Source of the DNA: JANQKX01 sp039028695
GTDB lineage: Bacteria > Pseudomonadota > Alphaproteobacteria > Kiloniellales > Kiloniellaceae
Assembly: GCA_039028695.1 (NCBI GenBank)
Contig: JBCCHN010000110.1
Span: 1 to 17,120, forward strand
Length of the DNA stretch: 17,120 nucleotides
Reading direction: 5' to 3'
Part shown: piece by piece, positions 1 through 6,999 of the stretch
How the letters are laid out: every line of letters starts with the position of its first letter
Numbering within the stretch: the stretch's first letter is position 1
Notes under the pieces: generated by a model
The model's input: the letters and a program-made list of their open reading frames with translations, nothing else
What the model was told of the DNA's origin: nothing
Databases searched by the model: none
Position numbers and translations under genes: made by a program

Positions 1-47
1 AGGGGGGTGCCGACCTCGGTTACGCGCTTTGCCGGAATAAGATCCAT
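1..47 (-). CDS. 5' end of an unidentified gene leaving the window
   Basis: An ATG at 47 (reading leftward) opens a frame that runs to the window edge and encodes MDLIPAKRVTEVGTP and one more residue. Just upstream is AAAAGGGTGAC before the ATG, a good ribosome-binding site, which is the main support for a real start. It lies 61 bp downstream of the stop of the chemoreceptor-like gene, on the same strand, so the two may be co-transcribed. Fifteen or so residues are too few to name a family, so no function is assigned. An inverted repeat at 52-70 covers part of the ribosome-binding site. Confidence 0.45.
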   Translation of the reverse strand, partial: MDLIPAKRVTEVGTP

Positions 48-108
48 GTCACCCTTTTAGGGGCAAAGGGCGGATGCGTAAAGCAACCCCATTGGGTCAT
101 GAAACAGT

Positions 109-1839
109 CTAGGCAGAAAGCTTCTCTTGGCCACCATTCCGGTTATAGAGGTCTTTAAGGTGTGTTTCGCCCCAAAGATCTCCGGACTCGTCGCGGTATG
201 ATAGGGAGCCACTATAGCTCTGACCCTGCCAACGTTCTTCGATGGCCGCTCGTTCCGGGCTGTTTTTAAAATCTGCTATGAACTCATTGACCTTCGCCAA
301 GAGGCGATAGGCGTCGGCTCGCGCCTTGATGCCGACGGTGTAATAATAAGTCACATCTGGGAAGATGTTGTTCAGAATTTCTATTTTCCCATGCCAGGGG
401 CTCTGCGGGTTGTTACAGGCCCAATAGTAAATCGGCAGATCCACCGCAAAGGCGTCGACTGTGCCATCCAACAAGCAATCGTGAATTCTGCTCTGATCGC
501 TATAGGGTATTAGATTTGCCAGTCGCACCTTGCCGCCCGGCACGCTTTCGTTGTCAGTCCAGCGCACACCGGCCTGCTCAAGAACCTGAAAAGCGCCCGG
601 GTCGTTAATGATGCCGACCGTTGCCCCGTTAAGCGACGAAACACCGGTAATCCGGCCGTCCCCGACCCGACGGCAAAGGACGAAGGGCAAATAGGTATAG
701 GTCTCGGAAAAGGCCACCTGGCCATAGTCTTCATTCGGCGGCAAGGCACTCCACGCCAAATCGGCCGGGGCTTGGCCCGGTTCAGGTCCGCTATAGAGCA
801 ATTCGGTAATGATATCCCAAGGATGCTCGACCAGCTCTACCTCCACGCCCAGCCAGTTGCTGAAAGCATGGATATAGTCCACGTCTAATCCAAGCAACGG
901 ACCGTTGGCTTGTCGCCGGAAGGACAAGCCCACAAAGCTGGGCTCGATCGCGACGCGAATTTTGTTCTGCGCCATGATCCGGTCCAGCATGTCTACACCA
1001 GGCTCACTCCAAACCCCGGTATTGCCCAGGTATTTGGTGATTTCACCACGAGACTGGTGACTTCCATCACTCAATAGGCCCGTCATATTTTCCAGATCTG
1101 AAACGGCCCAACGAATTTTATGGCCGGCCCGCTGCTGGATTTGTTGCCCGTTCTCCAAGATCTCGAAGATGACCTGATTGTTGCTTGACACGTTCGCATG
1201 CTGGCTTTCCATGGCCCGTAGTAGGGACTGCAAATTGCCCAGGGATTGGTCGATGGATTGGGCCAAGCGGGTAAGACTCTCTTCCGTCCGGCTGATGATG
1301 CTATGCAGCGTGGCATTGGCTTCGCCCAAATCAATAAGCTGGGTGGCTTTGTCCACATGATCCATGGTGACTTGGGATAAGCTGCGGACTTCTTCCGCGA
1401 CCACCGCAAAGCCTTTGCCATATTCGCCGGCCCGGTTGGCCTCGATGGTGGCATTTAAAGCCAATAGGCGAATGCCTTTTCCAATGTCTGCAATTGAGGA
1501 CAGAACCTTGCTGGTCCCGTCGGTCTTGCCCTCCAAGGTTTTCCTTAGGGTGTCGAGCTCTTCCTGAATGGTCCGCGTGACCTGATCAATTTCCGCTTGG
1601 GCCGCGTTTTGAAGTTGCGTTGCGTTTTCCGTTCCGTCCTTCACTTCGATCGCCATTTCGCTCAAGCCACTGCGCAGATTTTGCGCCCTCTGGTCGATTT
1701 CCGCCATCAGATGACCCTGCAGACCGGCGGCGGTCTCGGCATGCTTGACCAGGTGGGAAATGTGGCCTGTAACGGCAGCGGCGTGTCGGTTCGCCGCGGC
1801 GGTAGAGACGGTATCCCCGCCGTCACGGTGACCGACCAA
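109..1839 (-). CDS. Soluble chemoreceptor-type (MCP signal) protein with C-terminal SBP_bac_3 domain
   Basis: The 576-residue product joins two modules. Residues about 40-260 are largely helical with heptad character and hold the chemoreceptor hairpin tip at about 120-155 (LLALNATIEANRAGEYGKGF, then AVVAEEVRSLS). Receptors use this tip to contact CheA/CheW. Residues about 292-540 match a type 3 extracellular solute-binding fold (start KIRVAIEPSFVGLSF, then GLDVDYIHAFSNWLGVEVELV, and a late region DAFAVDLPIYYW). I see no signal peptide or membrane segment, so the protein is probably cytoplasmic, which is odd for a domain usually found in the periplasm. The start is uncertain. The open frame here begins at a TTG with no convincing ribosome-binding site, and in-frame coding-like sequence extends upstream past one TGA to an ATG at 1986. 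The domain calls are firm; the ligand and partners are unknown. Confidence 0.8.
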   Translation of the reverse strand: MVGHRDGGDTVSTAAANRHAAAVTGHISHLVKHAETAAGLQGHLMAEIDQRAQNLRSGLSEMAIEVKDGTENATQLQNAAQAEIDQVTRTIQEELDTLRKTLEGKTDGTSKVLSSIADIGKGIRLLALNATIEANRAGEYGKGFAVVAEEVRSLSQVTMDHVDKATQLIDLGEANATLHSIISRTEESLTRLAQSIDQSLGNLQSLLRAMESQHANVSSNNQVIFEILENGQQIQQRAGHKIRWAVSDLENMTGLLSDGSHQSRGEITKYLGNTGVWSEPGVDMLDRIMAQNKIRVAIEPSFVGLSFRRQANGPLLGLDVDYIHAFSNWLGVEVELVEHPWDIITELLYSGPEPGQAPADLAWSALPPNEDYGQVAFSETYTYLPFVLCRRVGDGRITGVSSLNGATVGIINDPGAFQVLEQAGVRWTDNESVPGGKVRLANLIPYSDQSRIHDCLLDGTVDAFAVDLPIYYWACNNPQSPWHGKIEILNNIFPDVTYYYTVGIKARADAYRLLAKVNEFIADFKNSPERAAIEERWQGQSYSGSLSYRDESGDLWGETHLKDLYNRNGGQEKLSA

Positions 1840-1986
1840 GTACCGGCAAAGAGCCTGAGCAGCGGTGGCAAGGGGGCTGTTGCCTTCGGGCGGCTGACTG
1901 GCGTCCCCTTGGCTTGCCCGCTGTCAAAAGTCGCAGAGATGGTCCAGATCGCAGTCCGAGGGGTTTGATTCAGAGGCAATTGTCAT
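1840..1986 (-). other. In-frame 5' extension of the chemoreceptor gene, interrupted by TGA (1924-1926)
   Basis: From the TTG at 1839 the frame stays open upstream for 28 codons to a TGA at 1924-1926. Beyond that lie 20 more sense codons back to an ATG at 1986 (MTIASESNPSDCDLDHLCDF, then TGA, then QRASQGDASQ). The pattern of a short LCDF-x-QRA-x-GD stretch followed by LATAAQAL resembles the region that precedes the signalling helices in many alphaproteobacterial receptors; that match is from memory. A TGC-to-TGA change would give a natural-looking Cys there. Upstream of 1986 there is no strong ribosome-binding site. It may be a nonsense mutation, a sequence error, recoding, or non-coding leader. 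Confidence 0.4.
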
Positions 1987-2214
1987 GGCAATTCAGGCAT
2001 GTCGGCGGATTGTTAGGGCTTCAAGGCTTAGGAAAGAGCGATAGATGAGACAAACATCAACCAAAAGGATTAATTAAAATTTAAATTGAATTTGATCTTC
2101 CAACCCAAGCACTGGAGGAAAAGTTGACTTTCACAGCGATTTCGTAATGGCCGCAAAAAATTGGCGTCTGAATTTACTTCAACCAATTCTTGCTGGTAAC
2201 CAAAGGGCACCCGA
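1987..2214. other. Intergenic region between EamA permease and chemoreceptor gene
   Basis: About 228 bp without a supported gene. It contains a marked AT-rich block at about 2069-2096 (runs of AATT/TTAAA), which could serve as a promoter or UP-element region for the minus-strand chemoreceptor gene. I could not fix a convincing -35/-10 pair. No clear terminator hairpin follows the permease stop at 2215. Confidence 0.3.
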
Positions 2215-3138
2215 TTAGGGGCCGCGCTTAATCCAGCGGACGTCAAGGATACGGCCATCGACCACCAACAGGCCCAGTGAGATAAAACCAAGACCAGTCA
2301 TTTGGCTGGGGAATAAGCTTTCGTCCAAGAAGCCTATCCCCAGCAGAATAGCGCTGGCCGGAATTAAAAGGGTCACAAGTGATGCGTTGACCGCGCCGGC
2401 CGTGGCTAAAAGGTGAAAGAAGATCACATAGGCTAGGGACGTGGATAGGACAGCTAATCCTAAAATCGAGAATGCGCCGAACAGGCTGGGCAGAGGCGAC
2501 GACCAGGGCTGCTCAATCAGGGCGGCGATGGGTGTCATAATGATGGTCGTTGCCAAAAGCTGACCTAACGCCCCGGTTGCCCCGGTCAAGCCCAGTTGCT
2601 GAAAGCGCCGGCCATAAACGACGGCCGCACCTTGGAATATGGCCGCAAGAAAACATGCAAGAAGGCCGACTGTTGCGATGCTGGCCCCTGTGACCACTTC
2701 CTCGCCCAAAAGGAACGCCACGCCCATTATTGCCAGCAATACCCCGGCAAACTTATTGGCGGTAAAGCGTTCGTCCGCTAGGCAGAAATGGGCAATCAAG
2801 ATTGAAAAGATGGGTGTGGTCCCATTAACGATGGATGCCAAGGCACCGGGAATGGTCGTCTGAGCCCAGAAAAAAAGGCTAAAGGGAATGACATTGTTCA
2901 AGAACCCCATGGCGAAAAATGCGGCCCAGATCTGCCGGCTTTTTGGGACTACTTCGCCTTTCCAGCGCAGAAAGACAAACAACAAACCGGCCCCGATCCC
3001 GACGCGCAGTAAAACGACCGTTAAGGGCGGCATCTCCCGGACCGCAATGGACACAAAAAAGAAGGTGCCACCCCAAAGAATGGAAAGCAGTACAAGAAGC
3101 CCCCAATCCCTTGCTGTCATTGTCATGGCCGCGCCCAT
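2215..3138 (-). CDS. DMT superfamily (EamA) inner-membrane permease
   Basis: The 307-residue product is hydrophobic throughout with about ten membrane segments in two EamA repeats. The first begins near WGLLVLLSILWGGTFFFVSI; the second follows the short loop near GRRFQQLGLTGA. The conserved tail of repeat one (NGTTPIFSILIAHFCLADE) and that of repeat two (LVTLLIPASAILLGIGFLDE) are typical of the family, which exports amino acids, metabolites or drugs. I chose the ATG at 3138 because GGAG lies 11 bases upstream and the first membrane segment follows soon after. Other in-frame ATGs at 3207, 3162, 3126 and 3118-3120 cannot be excluded; the 3207 start would add a non-membrane, basic tail and leave only 44 bp to the divergent gene. 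The substrate is unknown. It faces an AdaA-like regulator. Confidence 0.85.
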   Translation of the reverse strand: MGAAMTMTARDWGLLVLLSILWGGTFFFVSIAVREMPPLTVVLLRVGIGAGLLFVFLRWKGEVVPKSRQIWAAFFAMGFLNNVIPFSLFFWAQTTIPGALASIVNGTTPIFSILIAHFCLADERFTANKFAGVLLAIMGVAFLLGEEVVTGASIATVGLLACFLAAIFQGAAVVYGRRFQQLGLTGATGALGQLLATTIIMTPIAALIEQPWSSPLPSLFGAFSILGLAVLSTSLAYVIFFHLLATAGAVNASLVTLLIPASAILLGIGFLDESLFPSQMTGLGFISLGLLVVDGRILDVRWIKRGP

Positions 3139-3251
3139 CCCGTAACTGTCTCCGGACCTCATAGGCCAAAAGGAAAGCAGCGGCTGGCCAAAACCGGACC
3201 TGGTCATCTTCTAGATCTCGCGATCGCCTGCGGTTCTTGGTAGGCTGAGTC

Positions 3252-3806
3252 ATGCTCAGTTTTGAAACCTGCAATGCGGCGCGCCTGAGGCGGGATCCTC
3301 GTTTCGATGGGTTGTTTTTTACGGCCGTTCGGACAACGTGGATCTATTGCCGTCCGGTTTGTCCGGTAAAGCAGCCCTTGACCAAAAACGTCAGCTATTT
3401 TCCCAGTGCCGCGGCAGCGGAGCGGGCCGGCTACCGGCCTTGCCTGAGATGCCGGCCGGAAAGCGCCCCCTTTTCTCCGGCATGGAAGGGAACACGTACC
3501 ACTGTCGAGCGCGCTCTGCGGCTGATCGAAGGGGGGGCCTTGGACCAAGGGCCAGTCGAGGACCTTGCAGCACGCCTCGGGATTGGGCCCCGGCATTTGG
3601 GCCGCCTTTTTCAACAGCACATGGGCGCCAGCCCAAGCCAAACGGCCCGAACTCTTCGCTTGCAACGCGCTAAGCGGCTCCTCGACGAAACCGATCTCGC
3701 TGTCACCGAAATCGCGTTCAAAGCTGGCTTTGGCAGCGTGCGAAGATTCAACTCTGCCTTCCGCGCCCTCTACGGCCGCGCCCCGACAAGCATCCGATCA
3801 AATTGA
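3252..3806 (+). CDS. AdaA-like methylphosphotriester sensor with AraC-type HTH
   Basis: The 184-residue protein has an N-terminal Ada zinc domain (about residues 5-75) and a C-terminal AraC-type helix-turn-helix domain (about 85-182). The four zinc ligands are Cys33, Cys37, Cys64 and Cys67, and their spacing (4, 27, 3) equals that of E. coli Ada Cys38/42/69/72. Cys33 is therefore the expected methyl acceptor from alkylated DNA phosphates. In known members, methylation turns the protein into an activator of alkylation-repair genes. There is no O6-methylguanine methyltransferase domain and no fused AlkA glycosylase; the length matches Bacillus AdaA-type proteins. No ogt, alkA or alkB is visible nearby, and the nearest divergent gene is an EamA permease. 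The ATG at 3252 has TAGG about 9 bases upstream. Confidence 0.88.
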   Translation: MLSFETCNAARLRRDPRFDGLFFTAVRTTWIYCRPVCPVKQPLTKNVSYFPSAAAAERAGYRPCLRCRPESAPFSPAWKGTRTTVERALRLIEGGALDQGPVEDLAARLGIGPRHLGRLFQQHMGASPSQTARTLRLQRAKRLLDETDLAVTEIAFKAGFGSVRRFNSAFRALYGRAPTSIRSN

Positions 3807-3860
3807 GGACCCGTACCCGATCGGCGACTTCCTGAATTTTTGCAATTTAGTGAGATTTTT

Positions 3861-4049
3861 TCAGTAATCGAGCAGCTTCGCTAATTTCTCTGCCCGGCGC
3901 TGATCCCAAGAGACAACGCTCCTCAAGAGCGCGGGGGTTAGATCTGAATCCGGCCCGGGTTGATCGCCAAGGTCTCGCTCTATGTTAAAAAGAAGCCATG
4001 TGAGCCGGCTTCGTTGCTGAAAAAGAAGATCATTTGGGCCTTGTGACTT
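3861..4049 (-). other. In-frame 3' continuation of the APH kinase gene beyond a TAG stop
   Basis: Directly after the TAG at 4050-4052 the same frame stays open for 62 codons to a TGA at 3861-3863. It reads KSQGPNDLLFQQRSRLTWLL..., then FNIERDLGD, and ends SVVSWDQRRAEKLAKLLDY. The composition and the R-L-x-W-L-L-x-N-I-x-R pattern look like the normal C-terminal helical part of APH-family kinases, which often follows the FIDGYRKGGG segment that ends the shorter product. With it the protein would be about 325 residues instead of 263. The likely reading is one nonsense mutation (CAG, AAG, GAG or TGG to TAG); sequence error or readthrough are alternatives. Confidence 0.55.
3985..4012 (-). terminator. 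Possible intrinsic terminator inside the kinase 3' continuation
   Basis: Reading leftward, a 6-bp stem GAAGCC (4012-4007) pairs with GGCTTC (3997-3992) across a 9-base loop and is followed by TTTTT (3991-3987). Shape and place suit a Rho-independent terminator for the moxR-VWA-EamA-kinase run. The stem is short, and the bases also encode a plausible protein segment in the kinase continuation, so it may be coincidence. Confidence 0.25.
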
Positions 4050-4841
4050 CTATTGGCCGCCGCCTTTTCGGTAACCGTCGATAAAGGCATGGACGGCCGC
4101 GGGATTGGGATCGTTGCCCTCCGGCGTTGCCCAGACCAAAGCAAAATTTGCCACATCATGCCGACCGACAACTGTCCCCGCCGCATCCCAGTCAACGACG
4201 CATAGTTTGGAGTGGGTTGATTTGATGATGTTAGGCGGATGTAGATCGCGGTGACTGGGAACTCTGGCCTCCCCTTCAAAACTATTCACGACCAGAAATT
4301 CCTCCTGCTTGAGCAGGCTGGGCACGGCGTGCTTTAAGTCTTTCGTCCATGCGACCCCTTGCGCTTTGGCGCGGGAGGCCAGCTCTATCCAGCCACTTTC
4401 GGTTAGCGGCAACCAGGGTGGTTCCGATAGCTCACTTTCTGGTACTGGCAAAAGATGGACCGCCGCCATGAGGCTTCCGATCTCGAACGAAATCTCGGGA
4501 TCGACCAAGCCCCACGGCATTGCGGTCCCCGTCACCCATCGATAGACGCGGAGCCAACGTCTTTGCCCGTCGACTTGGAGGGATGCGGCAAAATCGCCGG
4601 CGTTCGTTTTTATGGGCTCGGGTAGCGGCAGTCCCGCTTGAAAGGCAGCGGCTTCCACGGCCAGGGCGGCAGAGCTGGGAGGAACATCAAACTGTTTGAC
4701 GGCATAGCAGCCCCTATCAGTTTGGAGCCTATGTACTCCAAAAGAGTTTTGCTGCCCGCGAGCGGCAAGCTCCAACTTTCCTGATGGTTGCCCGAGACCA
4801 AAAAGCACAGCAACTTCCCTGGCATCAGGTTCAGCCACCAT
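4050..4841 (-). CDS. APH-family phosphotransferase (probably truncated by an in-frame TAG)
   Basis: The 263-residue product belongs to the aminoglycoside phosphotransferase/choline kinase-like fold. The N lobe holds the nucleotide-binding Lys49 (YAVKQF). The C lobe holds the catalytic loop HRDLHPPN (His197, Asp199, Asn204) and the metal-binding VVDWD (Asp217). I chose the ATG at 4841 because GAGG precedes it by 5-6 bases; the same frame stays open farther upstream but there it is the shadow of the EamA gene. It starts 59 bp after the EamA stop, on the same strand. The substrate is unknown: such kinases act on small alcohols, sugars or antibiotics, so a resistance role should not be assumed. 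The ORF ends right after FIDGYRKGGGQ, short for the family, and coding sequence continues in frame past the TAG. Confidence 0.8.
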   Translation of the reverse strand: MVAEPDAREVAVLFGLGQPSGKLELAARGQQNSFGVHRLQTDRGCYAVKQFDVPPSSAALAVEAAAFQAGLPLPEPIKTNAGDFAASLQVDGQRRWLRVYRWVTGTAMPWGLVDPEISFEIGSLMAAVHLLPVPESELSEPPWLPLTESGWIELASRAKAQGVAWTKDLKHAVPSLLKQEEFLVVNSFEGEARVPSHRDLHPPNIIKSTHSKLCVVDWDAAGTVVGRHDVANFALVWATPEGNDPNPAAVHAFIDGYRKGGGQ

Positions 4842-4900
4842 TGCTGCCTCGAACTCGCGGCATAGCGCCTTGGCTTTGCTGCATCTATCGTGTCTTTGCC

Positions 4901-5815
4901 TCAAGGATCGGACGCTGTCCGCTTGTCCAGATAAAGGCCGTAGAGGCCTTGGGCCAAAACGGCGATGAGCACTACAATGCCCCCGGTCAGAGAAACCGTC
5001 GAAGGGGTTTCGCCCAGGAAGAGCCACACCCAAGTTGGCGCGAGCACCGTCTCGGTGAGGGCCAACAAAGCGACCTGAGCTGCTGGGACGTAACGGGCAC
5101 CGTAGGTAATGCACATAAACCCAAAAGCCAGCTGCACGGATCCCAGCAACAGGGACAGAATTAGGTCTTGATTCGGGATAATGAGAGTCGGCGCCATGAT
5201 GGTGGCCGCGCCGCCGGCGATCAGGCCGGCCAAGCAAATGGCGGGCATCATATCTCGGGCGCCGGCCTTGCGGATGGAGACAATCATAACGGCAAAGGTG
5301 ATCGGCGCGCCCAGGGCGATGATGTTGCCCAGGAAATGGCCTTCCTCCAAACCATTGGCAACCATCAAGCCGATCCCCGCCATGGCCCCCAGCATGGCGA
5401 CCCAAGTGAGCAGGGCGACCTTTTCCCGTAAGATAATCCATGCCAGCAGGGCCGAGAAAAAAGGGCCGGCGCTCAAGATAAAAGCCACGTTTGCGACCGT
5501 GGTGTTGAGCAGCGCAAAGAGGTAGAGGGTAAAACCCGCCCCAAGGGCCAATACCACCACCAAGCCCGGCCGGCCTATGTTCAAGAAGGGTTTAACGATC
5601 CGGCCTCTATACCGCCACAGCAAAAAAACCAAAACCGTGAGGACAAAGGCCAATGATCGGTAGAACATGATCTGCCAACCATCGGCGGCATCGATATGGC
5701 GCACGAGCAAGCCACCGGAGGACAGGAACACGCCGCCCATCATGACCGCGATAATGCCCAAAACATAACCCCGATGCGGGCCCGGCCCGGCGCGGGGGGA
5801 TGCGTGCTGCGTCAT
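4901..5815 (-). CDS. DMT superfamily (EamA) inner-membrane permease
   Basis: The 304-residue product has a short polar N terminus (about 16 residues) and then about ten membrane segments in two EamA repeats. Repeat one spans about residues 17-155, including FILSAGPFFSALLAWIILRE; repeat two spans about 163-297, including ALTETVLAPTWVWLFLGE, with family-typical glutamates at segment ends. It is not a close copy of the permease at 2215-3138. Its ATG (5815-5813) overlaps the TGA of the upstream VWA gene in an ATGA junction, which implies translational coupling. The APH kinase follows. The transported compound is unknown; pairing with a kinase suggests the two might act on related small molecules, but that is only inference. 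Confidence 0.88.
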   Translation of the reverse strand: MTQHASPRAGPGPHRGYVLGIIAVMMGGVFLSSGGLLVRHIDAADGWQIMFYRSLAFVLTVLVFLLWRYRGRIVKPFLNIGRPGLVVVLALGAGFTLYLFALLNTTVANVAFILSAGPFFSALLAWIILREKVALLTWVAMLGAMAGIGLMVANGLEEGHFLGNIIALGAPITFAVMIVSIRKAGARDMMPAICLAGLIAGGAATIMAPTLIIPNQDLILSLLLGSVQLAFGFMCITYGARYVPAAQVALLALTETVLAPTWVWLFLGETPSTVSLTGGIVVLIAVLAQGLYGLYLDKRTASDP

Positions 5816-6993
5816 GAGCTAATGCTTCGCATGGCCCGATCCAATCCGTCCAGCGTCAGAGGAAACATGCGCCCCTCCATCAAGCGGCGAATCATCTCGG
5901 TCGAGGGGTAGTAGTGCCAGGATTTTTCCGCTGTGGGGTTCAACCAAACCGCTTGCGGGTAGGTCTGGAGGAAACGGCGCAGCCAAACCTCGCCGGCTTC
6001 TTCATTGTAATGTTCCACAGAGCCGCCCCGGTGGCTGATTTCATAGGGGCTCATGGCCGCGTCGCCCACAAAGATCAGTTTGTAGTCTGCGGGGTAGCTG
6101 TGAAGCACCCGCCAGGTCTCTGTGAAGTCGCTGCGCCGTCGTCTATTTTCCCGCCATAGACGCTCATAGGGACAGTTGTGAAAATAGTAGGGCTCCAGAT
6201 GTTTGAATTCGCTGCGCGCTGCGGAAAAGAGACCCTCGCAGGCTCGCACGTGATAATCCATAGACCCGCCGATATCCAAGAGCAGCAGCACCTTCACCGC
6301 ATTGTGGCGCTCGGGCACCATGCGCAGGTCCAGCCAGCCGGCCTGGCGGGCGGTGGCCTGGATGGTGTCCTCCAGGTCCAGTTCGCTGGCTGCACCCTCG
6401 CGGGCAAAACGGCGCAGACGGCGCAGGGCCACCTTGATGTTGCGGGTGCCCAGTTCCTGGTCGCCGTCTAAGTCCTTGAATTCTCGTTTATCCCAGACCT
6501 TGACCGCGCGGAAATTGCGATTGCCCTCTTGGCCGATACGGATGCCCTCCGGATTGTAGCCATAGGCCCCGAAGGGGGAGGTGCCGCCGGTGCCGATCCA
6601 CTTGCTGCCGCCCTGGTGTCGGCCCTTTTGCTCGGCCAGACGCTGCCTCAGGGTTTCCATCAACTTTTCCCAGCCGCCCAAGGCCTCGATCTGGGCTTTC
6701 TCCTCGTCGGTGAGCAAAAGCTCCGTCATTTTCCGCAGCCAGTCTTCTGGAATTTCTGCCGCTTCGCCCTCGGCTTCGGATTTCTCCAACCCCTTGAAAA
6801 CCTCGCCAAATACCCGGTCGAAGCGATCCAGAAATCTTTCGTCTTTGACGAGAAGAGATCGTGATAAGTAATAGAAATTGTTGATATTTTTATCCGCCAA
6901 ATCCATTTCCATGGCGCCATGTAGATCGAGCAGTTCCCGCAGGGTCACGGGCACGCCAGCCTCGCGCAGGCCAAAGAAAAGATTGGCGAACAT
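5812..6993 (-). CDS. CoxE-like VWA-domain protein
   Basis: The 393-residue protein has a helical, charged N-terminal part (about 1-125), a Gly-rich linker (about 127-150) and a C-terminal von Willebrand factor A domain from about residue 230. The metal-ion-dependent adhesion site reads LLLLDIGGSMD: Asp240-x-Gly242-x-Ser244, so the usual first Ser is Gly. A later acidic position is Asp311 in FVGDAAMSPYEI. Such proteins (CoxE/DUF58-neighbour type) work with MoxR AAA+ ATPases in maturing or inserting metal centres in client proteins; for this subgroup the client is not known. The ATG at 6993 lies 6 bp after the moxR-type stop, and the 3' end overlaps the EamA start. No signal peptide is seen, so it is probably cytoplasmic. 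Confidence 0.88.
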   Translation of the reverse strand: MFANLFFGLREAGVPVTLRELLDLHGAMEMDLADKNINNFYYLSRSLLVKDERFLDRFDRVFGEVFKGLEKSEAEGEAAEIPEDWLRKMTELLLTDEEKAQIEALGGWEKLMETLRQRLAEQKGRHQGGSKWIGTGGTSPFGAYGYNPEGIRIGQEGNRNFRAVKVWDKREFKDLDGDQELGTRNIKVALRRLRRFAREGAASELDLEDTIQATARQAGWLDLRMVPERHNAVKVLLLLDIGGSMDYHVRACEGLFSAARSEFKHLEPYYFHNCPYERLWRENRRRRSDFTETWRVLHSYPADYKLIFVGDAAMSPYEISHRGGSVEHYNEEAGEVWLRRFLQTYPQAVWLNPTAEKSWHYYPSTEMIRRLMEGRMFPLTLDGLDRAMRSISS

Positions 6994-6999
6994 AAGCGC

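Noticed and set aside
1924..1926. A changed genetic code in which TGA is a sense codon
   Set aside because: Several genes here end cleanly in TGA (for example 10961-10963, 9270-9272, 5812-5814), and the other interrupted frame uses TAG.
2070..2291. 73-residue minus-strand frame running from the EamA gene into the intergenic region
   Set aside because: It starts inside the permease gene in another frame and its tail is low-complexity AT-rich sequence.
3139..3207. N-terminal extension of the first EamA permease from the ATG at 3207
   Set aside because: The extra residues are polar, the upstream sequence has only a weak ribosome-binding site, and GGAG precedes the ATG at 3138.
3252..3866. A fused AlkA glycosylase domain after the Ada/AraC part
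   Set aside because: The frame stops at 3804-3806 and the following bases in any frame show no glycosylase motif; the protein has normal AdaA-like length.
4050..4052. Programmed readthrough or pyrrolysine at the TAG in the kinase gene
   Set aside because: The context CAA-TAG-AAG is not the known leaky motif (TAG followed by CAR-YYA), and nothing in the window suggests pyrrolysine use; a mutation is simpler.
4842..5441. Long upstream extension of the kinase reading frame, giving a 463-residue protein
   Set aside because: The first 200 residues are rich in His, Arg, Gly and Pro without family signals and lie entirely over the EamA gene, so they are its shadow. A ribosome-binding site supports the start at 4841.
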